From: Candidatus Pacearchaeota archaeon
GTDB lineage: Bacteria; Patescibacteriota; Minisyncoccia; Minisyncoccales; Minisyncoccaceae
DNA: 64,000 bases
NCBI GenBank assembly: GCA_035404185.1
Contig: DAONGN010000001.1
Coordinates: 441,408-505,407 of the forward strand
Direction: 5' to 3'
The notes under the pieces were generated by a model. It was not told the DNA's origin. It did no database searches and saw only the letters and a program-made list of their open reading frames with translations. Every line of letters begins with the position of its first letter. Positions within the stretch are counted from its first letter, which is position 1. A program made the position numbers and the translations under genes. Shown one piece after another: positions 41,125 to 49,638 of the stretch.

Positions 41125-42850
41125 ATGTGTTTATGCTACGTTGCGATTTATATATTTGAACATATTCTGGTGAAGTTTTCATTAATTTTTCATGAGTTCC
41201 CATTGCTAAAAGTTCTCCCTCCATCAAAAGAATAATTTTGTCATAATTATCAACTGAAGCAATTTTCTGAGCAATGGAAATGAGAGTTAAGTTAGGATAA
41301 TTTTTATCAATATTTTCGATTATCTTTTGTTCTGTCATCGTATCAACTCTGGCAGTAAAATCATCAAGAAAAAGAACTTTTGGATTTAAAGCAAGGGCAC
41401 GAGCAAGCATAATGCGTTGTTTTTGTCCTCCGGAAAGACTAGTTCCTCTTTCTGAGACGATTGTATCTAATTTATTAGGAAGAGCTTCTATGAAGTCATT
41501 AAGTTCAGACGTATCAATAGCTTTTTTAAGAGATTCATCATCTACAGTATTACTAAAAGCAATATTTTCTCTCAAAGTCATATTAAAAACAATACTGTCT
41601 TGGAAGACAAAACCAACTTGGCCATGAAATGATGACTTTTCATAATTATTTATATCTTTATCGTCATATTGAATGTTCCCAGAAGTCGGTTTCAATAATC
41701 CAGTTAAAACATATAAGAGTTGAGTTTTACCGGCAGCAGTCGGTCCTATAATTGCAGTTTTGCTTCCTGCCTTTATATTAAAGGAAACATTTTTAACAAC
41801 TTCTTTTTCTCCAAAGCGTACAGAAATATTATTAACATTAATATCTCCTTTTATGTTCGTAATTAAAGTTCCGTTATCTTTTTCTTTCGGAGCGTTTAAT
41901 ACCTCAAGAATACGATTGTAAGAGGCATTTGATTGAGCAATGGCACTACTCATGAAGCCTAAAAGAATTATTGGAAAAATAAGAATAGAAATATAGCTAT
42001 TGAAGGCAGTGAAGTTTCCAAGAGTCATTGCTCCATTAATAACAAAGTAGCCACCGAGAGAAACAACTATTAATGTTGCAATATTGGCAAGAAAGCTAAT
42101 AATTGGCATTAAGCTCGAGAAAAGACGCAAGATGCTCATACTAACACTTTTTGCTTCAGTATTAGCAGCAAGAAATTTTTCAGCTTCAATTTGTTCAGCA
42201 TTTAAAATGCGAATCAAAGATGCTCCGAAAATGCTTTCATGAATTATTTTATTTAGCCAATCAATAGCTTCTTGAGATCTTTTAAATAGTTTGGTTACCT
42301 TTGTAGAAATAAAAAAGAAAGTAATAGCAATAAGGGGCATAATAGCAAGAACAGCAAGTGCTAATTTCCAATCTATTAAGAGGAGCATAATGCTGGCGCC
42401 GATAATTAAAAAGACAGATGAGATTATAGAAACTAGTGCCTGAGAAACAAATATTTTTATAGCATCAATATCTGAGGTTAAATTAGTTAGTAGTTTTTCT
42501 GGAGTTATTTTATTTATATACGAATATTCTTGAACGGACACTTTATCAACAAACTGTTTACGAATGTCGCGAGCAACTCGTTCAGAGGCATATATTTGGA
42601 CCAGGCTTTGGAGATAAGAAAAAATAAAAATAGCCAAAATTACTAAAAAGAATTCAATAATAATATTACTTATAATAAAACCACTCTTTGAGTAGGTGTC
42701 TATAGCAGTAGAGATAATTTTTGGGACAAAAAGATTCAATCCATTAGCAATTAGAGTAAGAAAAATCAAGAGTATAACTAATAGTATATATGATTTAAGG
42801 AGTTCAAAAATATTCTGTTTCCCCACCCTCTTTTTATCTATTTTTTGCAT
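41108..42850 (-). CDS. ABC exporter subunit, degenerate ATP site
   Basis: 580 residues of the same architecture. Walker A is GPTAAGKTQLL, the signature is intact (TSLSGGQKQRIMLARAL), but Walker B reads VLFLDDFTARVD, with Asp in place of the catalytic Glu. Together with the partner, whose signature is degraded, this gives the asymmetric pattern known from heterodimeric exporters such as BmrCD. An alpha/beta hydrolase gene lies 12 bp upstream. Confidence 0.93.
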   Translation of the reverse strand: MQKIDKKRVGKQNIFELLKSYILLVILLIFLTLIANGLNLFVPKIISTAIDTYSKSGFIISNIIIEFFLVILAIFIFSYLQSLVQIYASERVARDIRKQFVDKVSVQEYSYINKITPEKLLTNLTSDIDAIKIFVSQALVSIISSVFLIIGASIMLLLIDWKLALAVLAIMPLIAITFFFISTKVTKLFKRSQEAIDWLNKIIHESIFGASLIRILNAEQIEAEKFLAANTEAKSVSMSILRLFSSLMPIISFLANIATLIVVSLGGYFVINGAMTLGNFTAFNSYISILIFPIILLGFMSSAIAQSNASYNRILEVLNAPKEKDNGTLITNIKGDINVNNISVRFGEKEVVKNVSFNIKAGSKTAIIGPTAAGKTQLLYVLTGLLKPTSGNIQYDDKDINNYEKSSFHGQVGFVFQDSIVFNMTLRENIAFSNTVDDESLKKAIDTSELNDFIEALPNKLDTIVSERGTSLSGGQKQRIMLARALALNPKVLFLDDFTARVDTMTEQKIIENIDKNYPNLTLISIAQKIASVDNYDKIILLMEGELLAMGTHEKLMKTSPEYVQIYKSQRSINTYELQA

Positions 42851-42862
42851 ATAACAGTTTAT

Positions 42863-43708
42863 TTACTTAATCATAATTTCATTTTTCTTTAGCCATTTTT
42901 TAATAATATTTGCTGTATTTTTTGGCTTTTCTAATGGTACAAGATGTCCACAATTTTTCATAATTTCTAATTTAACATTAGATAATTGACTAACTAATTC
43001 TCTGATTGGACCCAATGGAGAGATTCTATCTGATTCACCAGCAATAATCAAAGAATGTTTTTTAATTTCTTTACCTGTTGAAATTAAACTAAATTTATAA
43101 AATTCATTAAATATTTCAATACTCACCCGAGGTTTTATTTTTTTAATTTCTTTAATATCTCTATTTATTATTTTTTCATGTATCTTAGGATTAGCTGATT
43201 TAAAAATAATCTTATCGCCTACTTTTTTACCGAATCCGTTAGAAAGCATTATTTTCTGTAAATATTCAGGCAATATGCCAGTAATTCCATAGTAGATTGA
43301 AATAATTCTATTAAGTAATCCATCTACTTTTAAAACTGGCGTAATAAGAACAAGTCTTTCAACTTTTTTAGGATAATAATTAGTAAAGACTAAAGCTATT
43401 CTTGAACCAAAAGAATGGCCAATAATGATAGCTTCGTTTATAGATAGATTTTTTAAAAAATCGTTCAACCAATCACTATAATTTTTAAGATTATGTTTTT
43501 TTTCTAAAGGATCTGAAGATCCGCAAGCTGGCAAGTCAGGTATTATTAATCTATAGTTATTACCACCTATATAATTTGCCAATTCGACCAATCCTAGATG
43601 ATTGCCAGGAAAACCGTGTAATAAAATTATAACTCTTTTAGGAACATTATTATCTAAATAGAAAAATTTTCTATTATTAATTGTAATTGTATTTTTTTTG
43701 AATTTCAT
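42863..43708 (-). CDS. Alpha/beta hydrolase
   Basis: 281 residues. Oxyanion region ILLHGFPGNHLG, nucleophile elbow AIIIGHSFGSRIAL with Ser, acid region IIAGESDRISPLG, and the C-terminal catalytic His in NCGHLVPLEKP. Probable esterase or lipase-like enzyme of the cytoplasm (no signal peptide). The operon with the ABC exporter suggests shared handling of a lipid or ester substrate (inference). Confidence 0.9.
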   Translation of the reverse strand: MKFKKNTITINNRKFFYLDNNVPKRVIILLHGFPGNHLGLVELANYIGGNNYRLIIPDLPACGSSDPLEKKHNLKNYSDWLNDFLKNLSINEAIIIGHSFGSRIALVFTNYYPKKVERLVLITPVLKVDGLLNRIISIYYGITGILPEYLQKIMLSNGFGKKVGDKIIFKSANPKIHEKIINRDIKEIKKIKPRVSIEIFNEFYKFSLISTGKEIKKHSLIIAGESDRISPLGPIRELVSQLSNVKLEIMKNCGHLVPLEKPKNTANIIKKWLKKNEIMIK

Positions 43709-43797
43709 TATTTAACATTTTATCATAAAAGAGTATTAACTAACAGTTGATTATATATTTATTAGATATGATTCGAATTTTTAAATAAAAATATTTT

Positions 43798-43860
43798 GCA
43801 GTTGTTAGTAGATAATATTAGAAATATTTTGATGTTAAAAATTATATATAAAAAAAGAGG
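43798..43860. repeat. T-arm-like cassette repeat, decayed copy
   Basis: GCAGTTGTTAGTAGATAATA, then a tail ATATATAAAAAAAGAGG that aligns with the tail of intact copies. GATTCGAA occurs just upstream (43769), as in the C module. The segment to the next copy at 43976 holds no gene, only a GAGGG/CCCTC terminator-like hairpin, so it looks like a dead cassette. The whole 43709-44096 gap is filled by these two copies and this remnant. Confidence 0.6.
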
Positions 43861-43975
43861 GTTAAATTTAATAATTAATAAGCCCTCCATTTAATTAGGA
43901 ACCAATTCCTTAAAGATTAATTGCAATTTGTGAAGATGGCAAAGAATTCTCGCTTTCAATAGTCGATCTTATTTT

Positions 43976-44034
43976 GCAGAGGCGGTGGGACGAACTTGGA
44001 ACCTTTTTTAGATTAAATTATGTATAAAAAAAAG
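43976..44034. repeat. T-arm-like cassette repeat, B form
   Basis: GCAGAGGCGGTGGGACGAAC, TTGGAACC and the tail AATTATGTATAAAAAAAAG. It abuts the terminator of the 68-residue gene. Confidence 0.85.
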
Positions 44035-44096
44035 AAACCTTACGTCTCAATCTCAATGGATTGTTTTAATAGGTTCCAGACGTTTTCTTTTAAGCA

Positions 44097-44303
44097 TCAT
44101 TCTTTTGGGGGATAAACGGCATTATATGTTTGCCGATCCCAAGAAAAGAAAATGGCTTTTCCTGCCGCGCGAACAGTAGCCTGAGCTTTTAGGTTAAGTT
44201 TATCAAATGTTACCTGAGACGTAGAACAATTCTGATCAACGTCTTGGGGTGTTCCTTTTTGATACTCAGAGCTTAAGTCACTTGGATCTAATTCTAGTTT
44301 CAT
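44097..44303 (-). CDS. Cassette protein, unknown (68 aa)
   Basis: 68 residues from ATG 44301-44303, with GGAGG eight bases upstream. Acidic N-terminus (KLELDPSDLSSEYQKG) then a mixed domain with QATVRAAGKAIFFSWDRQTYN. Not recognised. It lies 20 bp downstream of the 203-residue cassette gene. Codon use is richer in GC than that of core genes. Confidence 0.6.
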   Translation of the reverse strand: MKLELDPSDLSSEYQKGTPQDVDQNCSTSQVTFDKLNLKAQATVRAAGKAIFFSWDRQTYNAVYPPKE

Positions 44304-44323
44304 CAACTTACCTCCAGTGATTA

Positions 44324-44935
44324 TTATGGTTTAATGGCGGACGAAATGCCTAAATTGCCTATTCCACTATCGCAATCATCGAGTCTGAAACTTAGTCCGC
44401 CTGAAAATTGATACAAGATGCCGTCCAGGTGATGAAAATCACCGATGCTTACACTGTAGCCGTTTTTCACAGAAGATGTGCGAGCCCAGCCCCAGTCAAA
44501 TAAGAATTCATCATGCGCGAGGCATTGTCCGATAATTGTGTAAACCAACACTCTCGCGGTTGGCATTTCTTCTTTTTCGTTCAGCAACTTCTCTTGTTTT
44601 GACTGAGATTTCATGAATGAACCAGTAACCTGGTTTTTACGAACTAATCGCCAACGGGCTGTTTCTTTTTCTTCGAGAAAGGCTCCGCTGTAATCATCCC
44701 AGCACTTGAAAAAAAGATTTTCCCTTACCCTGGCACGGATTTCGATAATTGATAAAGGAAATACGGCAACAAGGATGTGCGTCTTTTTTAGCCTTCTCAG
44801 TGATGCCCAAGAGAAAGGAACATTTGCGAGATTGGCGAGTTCCTCTTCTGTCGGAATAACTCCGAAATGCTCAATCGCTTCTTCGATGCCAAAATAGTTA
44901 AGCCCCATGATTTTTCGGGCGTTGCTTTGCTCCAT
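44324..44935 (-). CDS. Cassette protein, unknown (203 aa)
   Basis: 203 residues from an ATG behind GGGGG. The sequence reads like a compact soluble domain: NARKIMGLNYFGIEEAIEHFGV, FSWASLRRLKKTHILVAVFPLSI, PTARVLVYTIIGQCLA and a C-terminus GDFHHLDGILYQFSGGLSFRL...GISSA. Similar short proteins occur in other Patescibacteria as I recall, but I know no function. Its promoter -35 (TTGACT) directly touches the encoded CCA of tRNA-Trp. Confidence 0.65.
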   Translation of the reverse strand: MEQSNARKIMGLNYFGIEEAIEHFGVIPTEEELANLANVPFSWASLRRLKKTHILVAVFPLSIIEIRARVRENLFFKCWDDYSGAFLEEKETARWRLVRKNQVTGSFMKSQSKQEKLLNEKEEMPTARVLVYTIIGQCLAHDEFLFDWGWARTSSVKNGYSVSIGDFHHLDGILYQFSGGLSFRLDDCDSGIGNLGISSAIKP

Positions 44936-45022
44936 TTTTTACCCCCATTTTTAATGTTCAATAACAGTAAAACATCTCTTTCGAGATGTATATACGATAC
45001 AATAATAACTGTACTTAGTCAA

Positions 45023-45097
45023 TGGCAGGGGCGGAAGGATTCGAACCCTCAAGATCTCTTTTGGAGAGAGACAGTTTGCCGTTGAGCTTACGCCCCT
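45023..45097 (-). tRNA. tRNA-Trp (CCA), CCA encoded
   Basis: Minus-strand cloverleaf: acceptor AGGGGCG/CGCCCCT, anticodon stem TCTCT/AGAGA with loop CTCCAAA (anticodon CCA), T-arm AGGG-TTCGAAT-CCTT, discriminator G and encoded CCA. Its 3' end on the plus strand (GGCAGGGGCGGAAGGATTCG) is very similar to the cassette repeats. Confidence 0.95.
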
Positions 45098-45121
45098 AAA
45101 ACAAAAGGGAGCACTTCCCTC

Positions 45122-45283
45122 TTATCTCTTTACTTCTTTAAAAGTTGTGTGCTTTTTGCACTCTTTGCAAAACTTACTCATTTCTAATTTATCTTCAACT
45201 TGTTTTGTCTTATTAGTAAAGTAAGACGTTTTCTTGCAAGCGGTACAAACAACCTTTGTTCTTTTTTTCTTTTTTGTTGCCAT
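45122..45283 (-). CDS. rpmG: 50S ribosomal protein L33
   Basis: 53 residues, MATKKKKRTKVVCTACKKTS..., with the zinc-binding CxxC pairs CTAC and CKEC. The size and the C-terminal KKHTTFKEVKR are typical. It lies between tRNA-Trp and tRNA-Thr. A GAGGGA/TCCCT-type hairpin after the stop could terminate it. Confidence 0.92.
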   Translation of the reverse strand: MATKKKKRTKVVCTACKKTSYFTNKTKQVEDKLEMSKFCKECKKHTTFKEVKR

Positions 45284-45309
45284 ATTTTTTATTTATATAT
45301 TCTCTCTGA

Positions 45310-45380
45310 GCCGATGGTGAGAATCGGACCCACGACCTTTCCCTTACCAAGGGAATGTTCTACCACTGAACTACATCGGC
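45310..45380 (-). tRNA. tRNA-Thr (GGT)
   Basis: Minus-strand cloverleaf: acceptor GCCGATG/CATCGGC, anticodon stem TTCCC/GGGAA with loop TTGGTAA (anticodon GGT), T-arm GTGGG-TCCGATT-CTCAC. No CCA encoded. Confidence 0.95.
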
Positions 45381-45398
45381 ACTTTCCCTTCCACGGCT

Positions 45399-45484
45399 TG
45401 GTGGGCGATGAGGGACTTGCACCCCCGAAGGCCGAAGCCATCTGATTTACAGTCAGACCCGTTTGACTACTTTGGTAATCGCCC
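45399..45484 (-). tRNA. tRNA-Tyr (GTA), CCA encoded
   Basis: Minus-strand long-variable-arm tRNA: acceptor GGGCGAT/ATCGCCC, anticodon loop CTGTAAA (anticodon GTA), variable arm with GGCTTCGGCC, T-arm GGGGG-TGCAAGT-CCCTC, discriminator A and encoded CCA. Confidence 0.95.
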
Positions 45485-45511
45485 AATGAAACAATGATAG
45501 CAAAATGTTGA

Positions 45512-46183
45512 TTATTTTTCAATAACCTTCATTCTTTGCTCTTTCCATTCTTGTATTTTCTTTTGATGACCTGACAAAAGAATTGGAGGAACTTTCCATT
45601 TTTTTCCTTTTTGAGGAATAAATACTTCCGGTCTGGTATATTCAGGATATTCGATAAAGCCGCCCTTTTTAGTCATTCTTTCTTTTAAAAAAGATGGCTT
45701 TCCCAAAACATTAGGAACTAAACGAGAAATTGTTTCAATCACAATCATTGCTGGTAATTCCCCACCCATTAAATCATATTCTCCGATTGATATTTCTTCA
45801 TCAGCAATATATTTAGCCACTCTTTCATCCACTCCTTCATATCGACCACAGATAAAAATAAGATTATCGTATTTACTCAATTGAAAAGCTTTCTTCTGAT
45901 TAAAGGTCTTTCCTCTTGGAGTAAACAAGATTACTCTACTTTTCTTTTTATTCTTTTTTAGTATTTCTTCAACTGCTTTGAATATCGGTTCAACTTTTAA
46001 AACCATTCCCAGTCCCCCGCCGTATGGCCGGTCATCGACTGTTTTTCTTTCATTGTCAGTCCATTTTCTCAAATCATGAACATTAATCTTAAGAATGCCT
46101 TTGTCCGAGGCTTTCTTGATAAATGATTCATTTAAGTATGAATCAAAAAGATTGGGGAAAATTGTGATAATATTAAATTGCAT
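45512..46183 (-). CDS. trmD: tRNA (guanine37-N1)-methyltransferase
   Basis: 223-residue SPOUT methyltransferase that forms m1G37. MQFNIITIFPNLFDSYLNESFIKKA at the N-terminus, DDRPYGGGLGMVLK, the SAM knot IFICGRYEGVDERVAKY and SIGEYDLMGGELPAMIVIE are present. It lies downstream of the AbiE pair, so the normal rpsP-trmD order is interrupted. Confidence 0.96.
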   Translation of the reverse strand: MQFNIITIFPNLFDSYLNESFIKKASDKGILKINVHDLRKWTDNERKTVDDRPYGGGLGMVLKVEPIFKAVEEILKKNKKKSRVILFTPRGKTFNQKKAFQLSKYDNLIFICGRYEGVDERVAKYIADEEISIGEYDLMGGELPAMIVIETISRLVPNVLGKPSFLKERMTKKGGFIEYPEYTRPEVFIPQKGKKWKVPPILLSGHQKKIQEWKEQRMKVIEK

Positions 46184-46184
46184 G

Positions 46185-46895
46185 TTATTTTATAGAAGCA
46201 ATATAATTTTTTAACATGAAAATGGTTTCATTTTTCAGACTACTCTTAATCCATTTTTTTTCTTTTTCATTAACTAATTCCCCCAATCCAGTCATTATTT
46301 CATTACTTTTTATTTTTTCAATAATATCTAAACAATTCTTTAACTGCTTTTTTGTTTCTACTCCGGTTATTGACTTTACGATTTCATTGTCTATGTCCCA
46401 ATTATTTTTAGTAAAATAATAGATATCATAAACATCTCTCATCGCTGTAGTAGTTCTTAATGTTAAAGCAGAAAGTTTTCCAGCAAACAAATACTCTTTT
46501 TTTGCTACCAACATTGAAATACCAAGATATTCCTTTAATTCGTATTTATCTTTAACATTTTCAATTAATCGTCTTGTGTTTATCTCGATTTTAATATTAA
46601 GATCAGCTTCGCCATAAGAAAGCAGGACGAAAATAGTAAATTTTTTAATGTGCTTATCTTTTACTGTTCCATATTTTTCTAAAATTTTAACAACTTTTTC
46701 AAAAACTTCCGTTTGATCATTTTCATCATAAGAAAATATATCAAAATCAAGGTCTACAGAAAAGCGAGGCAAATTATAAAAAAAATATGCACAGGTTCCA
46801 CCCTTAAATCCTAAAAGCGAGGCAATGGAAATATCTGTATAAATATCTTTTAATATCTGTCCCATTATTAGTTGGTGCTTCTCTTTATTCAACAT
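46185..46895 (-). CDS. AbiEii-type nucleotidyltransferase toxin
   Basis: 236 residues. The nucleotidyltransferase signature is GFKGGTCAYFFYNLPRFSVDLDFDIF, with the DxD acidic pair and the GGT loop of AbiEii/MenT toxins. AYFFYN and ALTLRTTTAMRDVYDIYYF are also typical. Such toxins block growth by adding nucleotides to tRNA 3' ends (MenT) or by a related reaction. The gene overlaps its antitoxin by 11 bp. Confidence 0.85.
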   Translation of the reverse strand: MLNKEKHQLIMGQILKDIYTDISIASLLGFKGGTCAYFFYNLPRFSVDLDFDIFSYDENDQTEVFEKVVKILEKYGTVKDKHIKKFTIFVLLSYGEADLNIKIEINTRRLIENVKDKYELKEYLGISMLVAKKEYLFAGKLSALTLRTTTAMRDVYDIYYFTKNNWDIDNEIVKSITGVETKKQLKNCLDIIEKIKSNEIMTGLGELVNEKEKKWIKSSLKNETIFMLKNYIASIK

Positions 46896-47454
46896 TTTTT
46901 TGATATTTAATTAATCTTTCTACTAACTGTTTGTTGTTATATATTTTGACTAATTTAAAACATTTTTCCCAATTTAACGGTTTTAAATTGTCAAAATAGT
47001 AACTAGGGAAAAGATATATCGTATCTAGGAAAGCTCTCTCGGGGGTAGCAATACTATAATTGTCATTTTGAATAATTCCTTCTGGATTATATAAAACAGA
47101 ATTTTTTAATCGTCTTATTGTAAAAGACTTGCCATCAATTTCTTTTTTTTGAGGCCACTTAGCTGCAATGAATATTGTTTCGTAATATTGAAAAATAATG
47201 CCAGTCTCTCTTAGCACGGTTTCAAAACTAATGTATGAAGGAGAATAAATGCTAGTAGCTAATTCTTTAGGATCATAATTTTTATCCTTACTAAAAATTC
47301 CTCTAGATATTTTAATTAAATTCCCTTGTTTTACATAATAAGCTATTTTAGATTTAAGTTTTTTTGTGTCTTTTTCCTCCCAAATTAAAGACAAATCTTT
47401 ATTAGTCAAGACTTTTTTAGAGGTTTTATATAGTTTTGTGATTGCATTATCCAT
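46885..47454 (-). CDS. AbiEi-type antitoxin/transcriptional regulator
   Basis: 189 residues. N-terminal winged-helix region (SKKVLTNKDLSLIWEEKDTKKLKSKIAYYVKQGNLIKISRGIF) and a C-terminal domain (YISFETVLRETGII, IATPERAFLDTIYLFPSYYF) typical of AbiEi. In type IV pairs AbiEi represses its own promoter; a matching palindromic operator lies just upstream. Confidence 0.85.
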   Translation of the reverse strand: MDNAITKLYKTSKKVLTNKDLSLIWEEKDTKKLKSKIAYYVKQGNLIKISRGIFSKDKNYDPKELATSIYSPSYISFETVLRETGIIFQYYETIFIAAKWPQKKEIDGKSFTIRRLKNSVLYNPEGIIQNDNYSIATPERAFLDTIYLFPSYYFDNLKPLNWEKCFKLVKIYNNKQLVERLIKYQKNVE

Positions 47455-47517
47455 AATGTATGATGGAGGTTGTGTTTTTTCTTACTTCCATCATACATTA
47501 TTAATAAATTATGTCAA
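47454..47517 (-). promoter_or_regulatory. AbiE promoter with 14-bp inverted-repeat operator
   Basis: Perfect 14-bp arms TAATGTATGATGGA (47454-47467) and TCCATCATACATTA (47487-47500), spacer 19 bp. The promoter is TTGACA (47512-47517), 16 bp, TATGAT (47490-47495), with the -10 inside the distal arm and the proximal arm touching the start codon. This is the pattern of negative autoregulation by AbiEi. Confidence 0.8.
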
Positions 47518-47534
47518 GAGGAGTAAACAAAAAA

Positions 47535-47548
47535 GCCCCTTACGGGAC
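47535..47548 (-). terminator. Terminator of the khpA transcript
   Basis: GCCCC-TTAC-GGGAC, with TTTTTTG on the minus strand; one G-U pair. It separates khpA from the AbiE operon. Confidence 0.7.
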
Positions 47549-47568
47549 TCTTTGTATTGTATAAACAA

Positions 47569-47910
47569 TTAAATCTTGAAATCCTCGAAGTCTTCAGTAA
47601 TATTTGTTGAAGGAGCTTCGGCTGCGGGTGCAGCTTCTTGAGGCTTTCTTCTAGAGCCACCTTCAGGTTCTTCAATCTTTAGGTTAACTCTGGCGTGATT
47701 CTTAAGACCAATGATTCTAACTAGGTTTCTAATTGCCCTAGCTGTTGAACCTTCTCTTCCGATTAACTGACCCATGTCTTCTGGGTTTACTTTTACTGTT
47801 AAAAGAACACCCATTTCGTCAACTTTTCTTTCTACTTTGACATCAGTTGGATGATCAACTAGTGTTTTAACGATAAACTCAAGAAATTCGATATCTTTTG
47901 CTTCTGCCAT
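47569..47910 (-). CDS. khpA: KH-domain RNA-binding protein KhpA
   Basis: 113 residues from ATG 47908-47910 (MAEAKDIEFLEFIVKTLVDHP), the usual KhpA start. A 20-codon upstream extension is open. The KH motif is MGQLIGREGSTARAIRNLVRII. KhpA is about 75-80 residues in most bacteria; here a Pro/Ala/Glu-rich, probably disordered tail of about 35 residues follows. It works with other RNA-binding proteins in cell-size and RNA control. Confidence 0.85.
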   Translation of the reverse strand: MAEAKDIEFLEFIVKTLVDHPTDVKVERKVDEMGVLLTVKVNPEDMGQLIGREGSTARAIRNLVRIIGLKNHARVNLKIEEPEGGSRRKPQEAAPAAEAPSTNITEDFEDFKI

Positions 47911-48029
47911 GCTAGTTCGTTTTATTTCTAAATACTTTTCACCGGGTAGTTCGACCTTTCCTTTTATCATTATATTACTTGCTACCCTTTTCCAATGTTA
48001 AGGTATAAAAAAGCAAGAATAGATTAAAA

Positions 48030-48413
48030 CTATTCTGCCTGTTGAGCTTCTTCTGCTACGGGAGCTGTTTCTTCTGTTTTTGGAGCTTCTTCTACTTTAG
48101 GAGTAGGAGTAGCAACTGGTGCTGGTTCGGCAACTGCCTTTTTTTTCTTTTTGAAAACAATTTTCTTTTTTTCTCCTTTTACAATACTTTCGTTAATAAG
48201 GATGTTATAAACTGTGTCTGAAGGTATTGCTCCTACACCCATCCAGTATTGAATCCTTTCTGCGTGCAAGGTTTTCTCTTTGGTTAGAGGATTATAAAAT
48301 CCAACTTGCTCGACAAACTTTCCTCCCTGAGGTGGATTGTTTCTGTCGGTAACGACAACCTTGTATGAAGGCTGTTTTTTCTTTCCTGTTCTAAATAATC
48401 TGATTACTAACAT
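48030..48413 (-). CDS. rpsP: 30S ribosomal protein S16
   Basis: 127 residues. The first 80 form S16 (MLVIRLFRTGKKKQPSYKVVVTDR, QVGFYNPLTKEK, RIQYWMGVGAIPSDTVYNIL). The rest is an Ala/Pro/Glu-rich tail, longer than usual. It is followed by khpA, as in many genomes. Confidence 0.95.
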   Translation of the reverse strand: MLVIRLFRTGKKKQPSYKVVVTDRNNPPQGGKFVEQVGFYNPLTKEKTLHAERIQYWMGVGAIPSDTVYNILINESIVKGEKKKIVFKKKKKAVAEPAPVATPTPKVEEAPKTEETAPVAEEAQQAE

Positions 48414-48478
48414 ATTCGGTTATTATTAATTACAAAAATATCTTACACTATTACTTAATTATTTTCAACCCCTAATCA

Positions 48479-49171
48479 TTACCAATCTTTAACTTTCAAA
48501 GCTTCGTCAGCCGCTTTTAATTCTGCTTCATGCTTTGAAGAACCGTCTCCCTTGGCGACTAATTCATCTCCTAAGAATACTCCAACGATAAAGAATCTCA
48601 TATGGTCGGGACCGCTTTCTTCCAAGACTTGGTAAACTGGAGTAATAGCAACAATTTCCTGAGCTTTTTCCTGAAAAAGAGATTTAGGATCTTTGAATAA
48701 TTTTTTTTCAATTATTTCGGGAAGTTTTCTGTCTATTAAGTTTTTTTCAATGAAAAGCTTAGTCGCTTCATATCCCTGGTCTAAATAAAGAGCACCGATA
48801 AAGGCCTCAAAGGTATCGCTTAAAATATACTTTCTGGCTTTGCCTTTTTCTTTTTCTTCTCCCGATGACAGCAAAAGAAAATTTTCAAATCCTATTTCCT
48901 TAGCTGTATCCGAGAGGATGTTTGCATTAACTAGAGAAGCTCTCCAACCCGTCATTTCACCTTCTGGCTTATCAGGATAGCTTCTAAAAAGATAGTCAGT
49001 GGTTATTAATTCTAAGACCGCATCTCCTAAAAATTCCAATCTTTCATTGTGAGATAAATAAAAATCAGGATTTTCGTTTAAGTATGATCGATGACAAAAA
49101 GCCTGAATTAATAAATCTTTATTCTTAAAAGAAAAGTTTAATGATTTTTCCAGAACAGAAAAATCTTTCAT
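48479..49171 (-). CDS. rnc: Ribonuclease III
   Basis: 230 residues from ATG 49169-49171 (MKDFSVLEKSLNFSFK), chosen because nusB ends at 49173. Catalytic motif HNERLEFLGDAVLELI with the acidic residues, FEAFIGALYLDQGYE, and a C-terminal double-stranded RNA-binding domain (DPKSLFQEKAQEIV...GSSKHEAELKAADEALK). It cuts double-stranded RNA in rRNA maturation, and would also act on any long-stem RNAs such as those predicted here. Confidence 0.93.
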   Translation of the reverse strand: MKDFSVLEKSLNFSFKNKDLLIQAFCHRSYLNENPDFYLSHNERLEFLGDAVLELITTDYLFRSYPDKPEGEMTGWRASLVNANILSDTAKEIGFENFLLLSSGEEKEKGKARKYILSDTFEAFIGALYLDQGYEATKLFIEKNLIDRKLPEIIEKKLFKDPKSLFQEKAQEIVAITPVYQVLEESGPDHMRFFIVGVFLGDELVAKGDGSSKHEAELKAADEALKVKDW

Positions 49172-49172
49172 G

Positions 49173-49637
49173 TTATTCTTCTTCATTGTCGTTTTCTCCT
49201 TTATTTTCTTCCTCTTCTCCAACGATTTCTCTATATACTGTTCCCAAAACTCCATTAATGAATTTTCTAGAATTTTCTCCTCCGAAATTCTTAGCTAATT
49301 CAATTGATTCATTGATAGCAACCTTGGGAGGAACCTCATCCTTATTTTCATAAAGAAGTTCAAAAATGCCGATTCTTAAAACATTTCTATCGAGAATGTT
49401 TATTTGATTAATCGGCCATTCTGGAGCAGTTTTTTCAATAATTTTATCAATAACTTCAAGGTTTTCTTTGACTCCATTAACTAAAGTCCAAATAAAATCA
49501 TAGCTTTCAAGGCCCTTACCGAATTCTTCAATGTTCTTTTCGGTTATTTTTTCCAAATCATTATTAACCTTTCCATGAAAGTCCCATTCATACAAGCTTT
49601 GCATTGCAACAGATCTTGACAGGTGCCTTGAGGCCAT
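49173..49637 (-). CDS. nusB: Transcription antitermination protein NusB
   Basis: 154 residues with the all-helical NusB pattern ([69 protein letters not shown] in part). Used in rRNA antitermination. One base separates it from rpmF. Confidence 0.93.
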   Translation of the reverse strand: MASRHLSRSVAMQSLYEWDFHGKVNNDLEKITEKNIEEFGKGLESYDFIWTLVNGVKENLEVIDKIIEKTAPEWPINQINILDRNVLRIGIFELLYENKDEVPPKVAINESIELAKNFGGENSRKFINGVLGTVYREIVGEEEENKGENDNEEE

Positions 49638-49638
49638 A

